Below, in pieces: positions 1-5,452 of a DNA stretch of 5,672 nt. The notes below the pieces were generated by a model. It was not told the DNA's origin. It saw only the letters and a list, made by a program, of their open reading frames with translations, and searched no databases. Numbering within the stretch: the first letter of the stretch is position 1; each line of letters opens with the position of its first letter. Source of the stretch: Bacteroidota bacterium. GTDB taxonomy: Bacteria > Bacteroidota > Bacteroidia > Chitinophagales > Chitinophagaceae. Location of the stretch: positions 1 through 5,672 of the forward strand of contig JAKAJX010000131.1 of assembly GCA_021824855.1 (NCBI GenBank), given 5' to 3'. Made by a program: the position numbers and the translations under genes.

Positions 1-151
1 TATATAATTCTTTTGTTAAGCTTATTGAGTTTCTTTTTTTTCTTCCAACTAAAATAACCGAATAGCCATTATTCGATAATGATCTGCAAATTCTTTGCAT
101 TCGTTGATCGTAAGAAAGGTCATTAGAAACCGTAAAAATAATTGTAGGCAA
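1..151 (-). CDS. Glycosyltransferase (GT4-like), N-terminal fragment running off the left edge
   Basis: Reading the minus strand from 151 down to 2 gives 50 codons without a stop. The peptide begins MPTIIFTVSND if TTG (149-151) is the start, continues LSYDQRMQRICRSL, then NNGYSVILVGRKK, and ends ISLTKELY at the window edge. The hydrophobic beta strand, the TVSNDLSYDQRM block, the 'NNGY' turn, and the second strand ending VGRK match from memory the N-terminal Rossmann-like half of glycosyltransferases common in Bacteroidota, usually of the GT4 type. These use nucleotide-sugars to build surface polysaccharide or glycolipid. The active-site half lies outside the window, so sugar and acceptor cannot be named. 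The start is uncertain: the frame stays open upstream with no ATG, and the ATG at internal codon 18 would cut off the conserved block. The gene is divergent from rpsO. The frame is well supported, the exact family less so. Confidence 0.8.
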   Translation of the reverse strand, partial: MPTIIFTVSNDLSYDQRMQRICRSLSNNGYSVILVGRKKRNSISLTKELY

Positions 152-220
152 ATAATAAATATTGTCTGTAATAAATATATTAACTAAAATTGCTTGTAAA
201 TGTAAAAACTTTAGCTGCAA

Positions 221-254
221 TTTGCTATTTTTTAAGTAAAACTCCCTACCTTTG
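221..254 (+). promoter_or_regulatory. Predicted rpsO promoter (Bacteroidota -33/-7 type)
   Basis: TACCTTTG at 247-254 is an exact match to the Bacteroidota sigma factor -7 consensus TAnnTTTG. A TTTG at 221-224 lies 22 bases upstream and fits the -33 element, slightly wider than the usual spacing. Transcription would start near 258-262, leaving a leader of about 45-50 bases before the S15 start at 307. The motif is seen; its activity is inferred. Confidence 0.7.
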
Positions 255-306
255 CCGCCATAATTAAACAGAAGAAATTTTTTGGATGTTTTTAAAAGAA
301 ATTGAG

Positions 307-576
307 ATGCCAATTACAAAAGAAAAAAAAGCAAATATTTTTGCAAACTTTGGCGGAAATGCTGCCAATACAGGTTCTATTGAGGCTCAGATAGCTTTAT
401 TAACAGAGCGTATCTCTCATATCAGTAATCACCTGCAAGCAAATAAAAAAGATTTTTCAACCCACAGAGGTTTAATGCAATTAGTTGGTCAGCGTAAACG
501 CTTACTTACTTATTTACAAAGAACTAATCTTTCAGGTTATCGTGCGTTAATTGAAAAATTAGGGTTAAGAAAGTAA
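307..576 (+). CDS. rpsO: 30S ribosomal protein S15
   Basis: S15 is a primary 16S rRNA-binding protein that organises the central domain of the 30S subunit and contributes to a bridge with the 50S. The 89-residue product shows the family pattern throughout: NTGSIEAQIALLTERI at residues 21-36, the H42...KKD(47-49) loop region that contacts rRNA, LVGQRKRLLTYL at 59-70, and the C-terminal YRALIEKLGLRK. I chose ATG 307 because it gives exactly the usual family length of 89 and places MPITKEKK where S15 proteins begin. An in-frame ATG at 286 would add seven residues (MFLKEIE) with no counterpart in the family. No Shine-Dalgarno sequence is visible. The gene has its own promoter at 221-254 and a strong terminator at 601-640. 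It lies upstream of pnp, as in many bacteria. The identification is secure. Confidence 0.97.
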   Translation: MPITKEKKANIFANFGGNAANTGSIEAQIALLTERISHISNHLQANKKDFSTHRGLMQLVGQRKRLLTYLQRTNLSGYRALIEKLGLRK

Positions 577-600
577 AAAAAATTATGTTAATGATATAAA

Positions 601-640
601 ACTGTTCCCAACTATTTATTAAAGTTGGGAATAGTTTTTT
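601..640 (+). terminator. Rho-independent terminator after rpsO
   Basis: The arm at 601-613 (ACTGTTCCCAACT) pairs with 623-635 (AGTTGGGAATAGT). This forms a 13-pair stem with one G-U wobble at 604/632, around a 9-base loop (614-622). A run of six T follows at 635-640. A598-A600 can also pair with the first T residues, so an A/T-flanked stem could work weakly in the other direction. It starts 25 bases after the rpsO stop and should separate rpsO transcription from pnp. Confidence 0.9.
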
Positions 641-690
641 GCATAATACCCTATTTTCTTCTTAGTAAACAAAATTGTAAGGTGAAGGTG

Positions 691-710
691 TTTTTCTATC
701 GTTAGAAAAG
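691..710 (+). other. Small hairpin in the pnp leader
   Basis: TTTTCTA (692-698) and TAGAAAA (703-709) form seven consecutive Watson-Crick pairs around the 4-base loop TCGT. A T-G wobble at 691/710 extends the stem. It lies 21 bases upstream of the pnp start. It has no following T run, so it is not a terminator. In E. coli, pnp is autoregulated through a structured leader processed by RNase III; whether this short AT-rich stem has any such role is unknown. The stem is seen; any function is speculation. Confidence 0.4.
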
Positions 711-731
711 TATCTAAAAAATGTTAGAGCC

Positions 732-2891
732 ATGTTATCACAACCCATTCAAGTAAGTTTTCAGTTACCAAATGGTAATGAAGTTTTTATAGAAACCGGT
801 AAATTGGCCCGTCAGGCAGATGGAGCTGTTACGGTACGCCAAGGTAATTGTATTTTATTAGCTACGGTTTGTGCTAATAAAGAACCTAAAGAAGGACAAT
901 CATTTTTTCCATTAACTGTTGATTATCAAGAAAAATTTGCTTCTGCTGGTCGCATTCCCGGTTCCTTTTTTAAGCGTGAAGGTAAATTGAGTGATTATGA
1001 AGTATTGATAAGCCGTTTAATAGACCGTGCACTTCGTCCTCTTTTTCCTGAAGATTATCTTTGCGATGTACAAGTACTTGTAACTCTTATTTCATCCGAT
1101 AAGGAAGTAATGCCCGATTCATTAGCTTGTTTGGCTGCATCTGCTGCATTAGCAGTTTCCGATATTCCTATTAAAGAAATTATCTCAGAAGTAAGAGTAG
1201 GTAGAATTGATGGCGAGTATATCGTAAACCCTTTTCGCTCTCAGTTAGTGAATGCCGATATGGATTTTATTGTAGGTGCAACTGAAAAAAACCTTATGAT
1301 GGTAGAGGGCGAGAGTAGTGAATGTAGCGAGGAGGATTTAATTAAAGTGCTACAAACAGCCCACGATGCTATTCGAATTCAAATTGAAGCTCAGAAACAA
1401 TTAAGAGAGAAAAAAGGTATTTCAGAAAAACGTACCTATACAAAGCCGGAGCAAAATGAAGTGTTACAGCAAAAAGTTATTGATTTTGCCAAAGAAAAAA
1501 TGTACACTATTGCCAAAAGTGCAACATCGAAAGAACAAAGAACTGATTCTTTTAACGAGTTAAAAGAATCGCTCATTACAAGTTTAGGAGAAGAAGTAGA
1601 AGATAAAGACAAAAAATTAGCCGCTAAATATTTTGATGATTTGCAATGGGAAGTGGTTAGAAATATGATTTTGGACGATAGAATGCGATTGGATGGCAGG
1701 AAATTGGATGAAGTTCGGCCTTTAGCTATGGAGGTAGATATTTTACCTGCACCACATGGTTCTGCTTTATTTACAAGAGGTGAAACTCAATCACTTACAA
1801 CCGTTACTTTAGGAACACCTTTAGATAGATTGTTAATTGAAAGTGCCGCATCTTCCGATTATGCAAGTTTTATTTTACACTATAATTTCCCTCCATTTTC
1901 TACTGGTGAAATTAAACCAATGCGAGGTCCTGGTCGTCGCGAAGTTGGTCACGGTAATTTGGCCATGCGTAGTTTGAAACAAATGTTGCCCGGAAATGAT
2001 TATCCATATACTATTCGAGTGGTTAGTGATATTTTAGAATCGAATGGTTCATCCTCAATGGCTACAGTTTGCGCCGGTTCATTGGCATTAATGGATGCAG
2101 GTGTGCCAATTCCGAAGCATGTTAGCGGAGTGGCAATGGGATTGATAACACGTTCTTCAGATGGTAAAGCCGCGATATTAACCGATATTTTAGGTGATGA
2201 AGATCATTTGGGCGATATGGATTTTAAAGTTACTGGAACAAAAGATGGTATCTGCGGTGTGCAAATGGATATAAAAATTGATGGATTAAGTATGGAATTA
2301 ATGGCTGAAGCATTAGAACAGGCCAGAAAAGGAAGATTACATATTTTAGATGCAATGTACACAGCAATTGCTGCTGCACGTGCAGAGGTTAAACCTCATA
2401 CACCAAGAATGGAGAAATTGTTTATTGATAAAGAATTTATTGGTGCTGTAATTGGGCCACAAGGAAAAGTTATTCAAGAAATTCAAAGAGTTACCGGTAC
2501 TACCATTAATATTGAAGAAGTTGGTAATATAGGTGAAGTAAGTATATTTTCTCCTGAAAAAACAGGATTAGAAAAAGCTTTAGCATGGATTAAGGGATTG
2601 GTAGCTGTTCCTCAGGTAGGTGAAGTGTATGAAGCAACCGTAAAAGGCATTAAAGAGTTTGGTGCATTTGTAGAGTTTTTACCTAAAAAAGAAGGATTAC
2701 TGCACATTAGCGAAATAAGCTGGAAGCGGTTAGAAACTATGGAAGGCGTATTGAAGGAAGGAGATAAAGTTAAAGTAAAACTAATTGGTATTGATCATAA
2801 AACAGGTAAGTTTAAATTAAGTAGAAAAGTATTAATACCTAGGCCGGAAATGAAACCACCTGCTACTTCCGAAGAAAATCAAAACAATTAA
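732..2891 (+). CDS. pnp: Polyribonucleotide nucleotidyltransferase (PNPase)
   Basis: PNPase degrades RNA 3' to 5' using phosphate and releases nucleoside diphosphates. It acts as a homotrimer in the cytoplasm, often with RNase E-type partners. The 719-residue product has all expected domains: a first RNase PH domain (about 11-145, with FFKREGK at 79-85 and RLIDRALRPLF at 95-105); an alpha-helical linker (about 150-310); and a second, catalytic RNase PH domain (about 320-555). The catalytic domain carries GRREVGHGNLA at 401-411, ESNGSSSMA at 436-444, and the metal-binding acidic cluster GDEDHLGDMD at 488-497. A KH domain follows (about 560-620, GPQG loop 575-578), then an S1 domain (about 629-698). 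The tail after S1 is short. No key residue is missing. ATG 732 matches the family N-terminus. An out-of-frame ATG lies 11 bases upstream. No convincing TAnnTTTG promoter is visible between the rpsO terminator and this start. Confidence 0.98.
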   Translation: MLSQPIQVSFQLPNGNEVFIETGKLARQADGAVTVRQGNCILLATVCANKEPKEGQSFFPLTVDYQEKFASAGRIPGSFFKREGKLSDYEVLISRLIDRALRPLFPEDYLCDVQVLVTLISSDKEVMPDSLACLAASAALAVSDIPIKEIISEVRVGRIDGEYIVNPFRSQLVNADMDFIVGATEKNLMMVEGESSECSEEDLIKVLQTAHDAIRIQIEAQKQLREKKGISEKRTYTKPEQNEVLQQKVIDFAKEKMYTIAKSATSKEQRTDSFNELKESLITSLGEEVEDKDKKLAAKYFDDLQWEVVRNMILDDRMRLDGRKLDEVRPLAMEVDILPAPHGSALFTRGETQSLTTVTLGTPLDRLLIESAASSDYASFILHYNFPPFSTGEIKPMRGPGRREVGHGNLAMRSLKQMLPGNDYPYTIRVVSDILESNGSSSMATVCAGSLALMDAGVPIPKHVSGVAMGLITRSSDGKAAILTDILGDEDHLGDMDFKVTGTKDGICGVQMDIKIDGLSMELMAEALEQARKGRLHILDAMYTAIAAARAEVKPHTPRMEKLFIDKEFIGAVIGPQGKVIQEIQRVTGTTINIEEVGNIGEVSIFSPEKTGLEKALAWIKGLVAVPQVGEVYEATVKGIKEFGAFVEFLPKKEGLLHISEISWKRLETMEGVLKEGDKVKVKLIGIDHKTGKFKLSRKVLIPRPEMKPPATSEENQNN

Positions 2892-2910
2892 TATAATTCG
2901 AATTAACCGA

Positions 2911-2930
2911 CCCCGATTTTCGGGGTTTTT
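2911..2930 (+). terminator. Rho-independent terminator after pnp
   Basis: CCCCGA (2911-2916) pairs with TCGGGG (2920-2925) around a three-T loop, followed by five T (2926-2930); A2910 can pair with T2926 to extend the stem. This is a compact GC-rich stem in AT-rich surroundings. It begins 19 bases after the pnp stop. Its T run ends only 10 bases before the prmA start, so it terminates pnp but also sits in any message reading into prmA. Confidence 0.88.
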
Positions 2931-2940
2931 ACTTTAGAAT

Positions 2941-3765
2941 ATGCCTTATATAGAAATTCAAATTTATGAAGTATCAGAAGTATTGGAAATGTTAATTGCC
3001 GAACTTTTTGAAATTGGATATGACGGGTTTGAAGAAAAAGATGCCCAATTAAATGCGTTTATAGGAGATGCTGCATTTAATGAAAATGATTTAATTTTAA
3101 TTTTGAATAAATATCATTTAAATTATTCAAAATCAATAATTAAAGATAAAAATTGGAATCATATTTGGGAAACTAATTTTCAACCGGTTGTTGTAGATGA
3201 TTTTGTTGCCGTGAGAGCCGAGTTTCATCAACCATTTACTGATGTTTTACATGAAATTGTAATTACACCTAAAATGAGTTTTGGAACAGGGCATCATGCT
3301 ACTACTTTTATGATGTTGCAATTAATGCGTACGATTAATTTTACCAATAAAACGGTATTCGATTTTGGAACCGGCACAGGCATTTTAGCCATATTAGCCG
3401 AAAAATTAGCAGCTAAAAAAATTATTGCAGGCGATAATGATGATTGGAGCATTACGAACGCTATTGAGAATGTAGCTACTAATCATTGTAAAAATATTAC
3501 CATTGAAAAAATAGCTGATGCAAAATCATCTATTGTATTCGATATCATTATTGCGAACATCAATAAAAATATTATTCTCGAAAATTTATCTAACTTAAAT
3601 AATTGTTGCGTAGAAAATGGAGAGATTTTGCTAAGCGGATTGCTGGAAGATGATGAAAAAGCCATTATAGAAGCAGTCGCAGATTATGGTTGGAAATTGC
3701 AAAAAGTAGTCAAAAAAAGTGGATGGATAGCTATGGACTACAAAAAAGTAAAAACGCTGCATTAA
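2941..3765 (+). CDS. prmA: Ribosomal protein L11 methyltransferase
   Basis: PrmA is a cytoplasmic S-adenosylmethionine-dependent enzyme that methylates ribosomal protein L11. The 274-residue product has an N-terminal substrate-recognition domain (about 1-60), a linker with NWNHIWETNFQPV (71-83), and a class I methyltransferase domain. That domain carries PKMSFGTGHHATT (110-122), the SAM-binding loop VFDFGTGTGILA (139-150), the acidic GDNDDW after the second strand (164-169) leading into NAIEN, and IIANINKNIILENL (203-216), the Bacteroidota form of the catalytic-loop region. Start 2941 is forced: an in-frame TAG lies at 2935-2937, and the next ATG (2989) would remove the first strand of the recognition domain. 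No Shine-Dalgarno sequence is visible. The start lies 10 bases after the pnp terminator, so expression probably depends on readthrough from pnp or on a promoter I cannot identify. The identification is strong. Confidence 0.94.
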   Translation: MPYIEIQIYEVSEVLEMLIAELFEIGYDGFEEKDAQLNAFIGDAAFNENDLILILNKYHLNYSKSIIKDKNWNHIWETNFQPVVVDDFVAVRAEFHQPFTDVLHEIVITPKMSFGTGHHATTFMMLQLMRTINFTNKTVFDFGTGTGILAILAEKLAAKKIIAGDNDDWSITNAIENVATNHCKNITIEKIADAKSSIVFDIIIANINKNIILENLSNLNNCCVENGEILLSGLLEDDEKAIIEAVADYGWKLQKVVKKSGWIAMDYKKVKTLH

Positions 3766-3802
3766 TTTACGTTAATAAATTATGAATTATCAAATGGATT
3801 GT

Positions 3803-3810
3803 TATCTTTG
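3803..3810 (+). promoter_or_regulatory. Predicted plsY promoter -7 element
   Basis: TATCTTTG exactly matches the Bacteroidota TAnnTTTG consensus and lies 24 bases before the plsY ATG. A good -33 TTTG is not visible; TTATG around 3780-3784 is only a partial match. Transcription would start around 3815-3820, giving a short leader. The position also argues against translation starting at the TTG at 3799, which would lie upstream of the transcript start. Confidence 0.6.
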
Positions 3811-3834
3811 TTTTTACCACCAAACATATTCCCA

Positions 3835-4485
3835 ATGAATGAATTCCTATTAATTATCATTGCTTATTTAATTGGTTCAATTCCTACCTCTGTTTGGGTT
3901 AGCAAATATTTTTTTGATATTGATATAAGAGATTATGGAAGTGGCAATGCAGGTGCAACTAATACTTACCGAGTTTTAGGCAGCAGATGGGGAACATTTG
4001 TTATGGTTGTTGATATGTTAAAAGGAGTAATAGCTACATCGCTGTATATATTAATGCCTTACTATTTAACTGATGAATGGAGTAGAACTAATTTTATGAT
4101 TGGTTTAGGAATGGCATCAGTTGTAGGTCATATTTTTCCACTTTGGGCAGGATTTAAAGGGGGCAAAGGTGTTGCTACCTTATTTGGGATGGCATTAGCC
4201 ATTCAACCAATTGTAGCTATTAGCACAGTTGGCGTATTTTTAATTGTACTATATCTTACACGTTTTGTTTCATTAAGTTCAATATTAGCCGGTATTGCAT
4301 TTATGGTTTTTATTCTTTTTATTTTTAACGAAAAAGAAACCTTGTATCGCATTTTTGCCGTAATTGTTGCTTTACTAATTGTTCTCACTCACCAAAAAAA
4401 TATATCTCGATTATTAAAAGGCACCGAAAGCAAAGTTCCAATTTTAAAATATAGAGATCGCCGTCGTCAAAGAAAACGTGCTTAG
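3835..4485 (+). CDS. plsY: Acyl-phosphate:glycerol-3-phosphate acyltransferase
   Basis: PlsY is an inner-membrane enzyme that transfers an acyl chain from acyl-phosphate (made by PlsX) to glycerol-3-phosphate, forming lysophosphatidic acid, the first step of phospholipid synthesis. The 216-residue product has several hydrophobic membrane segments (roughly 3-22, 52-74, 86-106, 116-140, 147-164, 168-185) and the three family motifs. These are IGSIPTSVWVSK (13-24) with GSGNAGATNTYRVLG (36-49); GHIFPLWAGFKGGKGVAT (98-115); and HQKNISRLLKGTESK (186-200), with the conserved His186 and Asn189. DMLKG (60-64) is also typical. The C-terminus is strongly basic (RDRRRQRKR). The frame can be read back to a TTG at 3799, but ATG 3835 places MNEFLLIIIAYLIGS exactly like family members, and the extra 12 residues overlap the promoter. 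It is probably a single-gene transcript. Confidence 0.96.
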   Translation: MNEFLLIIIAYLIGSIPTSVWVSKYFFDIDIRDYGSGNAGATNTYRVLGSRWGTFVMVVDMLKGVIATSLYILMPYYLTDEWSRTNFMIGLGMASVVGHIFPLWAGFKGGKGVATLFGMALAIQPIVAISTVGVFLIVLYLTRFVSLSSILAGIAFMVFILFIFNEKETLYRIFAVIVALLIVLTHQKNISRLLKGTESKVPILKYRDRRRQRKRA

Positions 4486-4505
4486 CATTTCTATTTTATA
4501 AGCTT

Positions 4506-4513
4506 TAAATTTG
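4506..4513 (+). promoter_or_regulatory. Predicted promoter -7 element for the M48 protease gene
   Basis: TAAATTTG exactly matches TAnnTTTG and lies 23 bases before the ATG at 4537. The only -33 candidate is a partial TTAG at 4482-4485, 20 bases upstream, overlapping the plsY stop codon. The placement, just before a start and in a short intergenic gap, is like that of the plsY element. Confidence 0.55.
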
Positions 4514-4536
4514 CCTGCTAAATAGTTTTATTTTTT

Positions 4537-5343
4537 ATGAAAAAATATTTTTTTATTGCTATACAGCTAATGGCTGTATTATTTTCTGCATGCCATAGAA
4601 ATGCTATAACCGGAAGAAGTCAATTATCACTTGTTCCCGAAAGTGAAATGCAAACTTTGGCTATTACACAATACAAAACCTTTTTAAGTTCTAATAAAGT
4701 GGCACCTGCCAATACTAAAGATGCGGAAATGGTAAAACGGGTGGGCAATAAAATAGCTATGGCTATAACAAAATATTATACCAATTTAGGAATGCCCGAT
4801 GCTTTAAAAGGATATAATTGGGAATTTAATTTAGTTGAATCGAAAGAAATTAATGCATGGTGTATGCCCGGAGGTAAAGTGGTAGTATATACCGGTATTT
4901 TACCAATAACACAAAATGAAACTGCCTTAGCCATTGTATTGGGACATGAAATTACTCACGCAGTTGTTGGTCATGGTCGGGAGAGAATGAGTCAACAATT
5001 ATTAGCACAAGGCATAGGTGTAATTGGCAATATTGCATTAAGTAATAATCAGCAAACAGTTGATATATTCAATCAGCTATATACACCAACTGCCGAAGTA
5101 GGTGTGTTGTTACCCAATTCAAGAAGGCAAGAGGCAGAGGCTGATCATTACGGGTTAATTTTTGCAGCTATTGCCGGATATAATCCTGAAGAAGCAATTC
5201 CATTTTGGAAGAGAATGGCTGCTTTAGGTGGCGAAAAACCACCCGTTTGGTTAAGTGATCATCCTGCAGATGAACAACGTATACAAAGTTTAGAAGCATT
5301 AATGCCTGAAGCCAAAAAATACTATTTGGCCGCTAAGCATTAA
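4537..5343 (+). CDS. M48-family zinc metalloprotease, lipoprotein (LoiP/BepA-like)
   Basis: This 268-residue protein is a predicted envelope metalloprotease. It starts with a lipoprotein signal: KK at 2-3, a hydrophobic stretch at 4-16, and lipobox FSAC with Cys19 as the lipid anchor; Phe at -3 is slightly atypical. NAITGRSQLSLVPESE (22-37) is typical of secreted M48 proteins. The zinc site is HEITH (137-141: ligands His137 and His141, catalytic Glu138), with the third ligand Glu199 in RRQEAEAD (196-203) and Asp203 of the same motif. SDHPADEQRI (240-249) contains His242, which lines up with the histidine that covers the zinc in E. coli BepA. It has no TPR domain, so its layout is closer to LoiP. 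The family degrades or helps assemble outer-membrane proteins; that role here is inferred. No Bacteroidota surface-export signal is evident after Cys19, so it probably faces the periplasm. Confidence 0.92.
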   Translation: MKKYFFIAIQLMAVLFSACHRNAITGRSQLSLVPESEMQTLAITQYKTFLSSNKVAPANTKDAEMVKRVGNKIAMAITKYYTNLGMPDALKGYNWEFNLVESKEINAWCMPGGKVVVYTGILPITQNETALAIVLGHEITHAVVGHGRERMSQQLLAQGIGVIGNIALSNNQQTVDIFNQLYTPTAEVGVLLPNSRRQEAEADHYGLIFAAIAGYNPEEAIPFWKRMAALGGEKPPVWLSDHPADEQRIQSLEALMPEAKKYYLAAKH

Positions 5344-5409
5344 ATGAGATAATTTAATAGATACAGCAAATTTGTTTATCTTTTTCTATTAAGTGTCTTC
5401 ATTTTTTCA

Positions 5410-5417
5410 TAACTTTG
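5410..5417 (+). promoter_or_regulatory. Predicted promoter -7 element for the last gene
   Basis: TAACTTTG exactly matches TAnnTTTG and lies 35 bases before the ATG at 5453. No clear TTTG is found at the expected -33 position. A second, imperfect element TATCTTTT (5377-5384) lies upstream. Either could drive the gene at 5453; 5410-5417 is the better match. Confidence 0.55.
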
Positions 5418-5452
5418 CTTCCCATTCACATCACCTGAAATTGTTTTTAGGC

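Noticed and set aside
59..80. Inverted repeats CGAATA(59-64)/TATTCG(70-75) and ATTAT(68-72)/ATAAT(76-80)
   Set aside because: Short, AT-rich, overlapping, and inside the glycosyltransferase coding region; expected by chance and without a T run.
217..225. Palindrome GCAATTTGC over the rpsO -33 element, as a possible operator
   Set aside because: Only four pairs per arm with no extension on either side; too short to claim a regulator site.
2892..2897. TATAAT hexamer after pnp as a sigma-70 type -10 for prmA
   Set aside because: Bacteroidota primary sigma factors use TAnnTTTG, no partner -35 is seen, and such hexamers are common in AT-rich spacers.
3483..3665. 60-codon minus-strand frame inside prmA
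   Set aside because: It lies wholly within a confidently identified gene on the other strand, has low-complexity serine runs, and shows no recognisable domain or promoter.
3761..3776. ATTAA/TTAAT hairpin after prmA as a terminator
   Set aside because: The stem is five A/T pairs with no GC pairs and no T run; too weak.
4203..4388. 61-codon minus-strand frame inside plsY
   Set aside because: It is a by-product of the hydrophobic codons of the membrane protein on the plus strand; no family resemblance.
4480..4500. TGCTTAGCA palindrome at the plsY stop codon as a terminator
   Set aside because: Four-pair arms with a one-base centre cannot form a stable hairpin, and the following T-rich stretch is interrupted.
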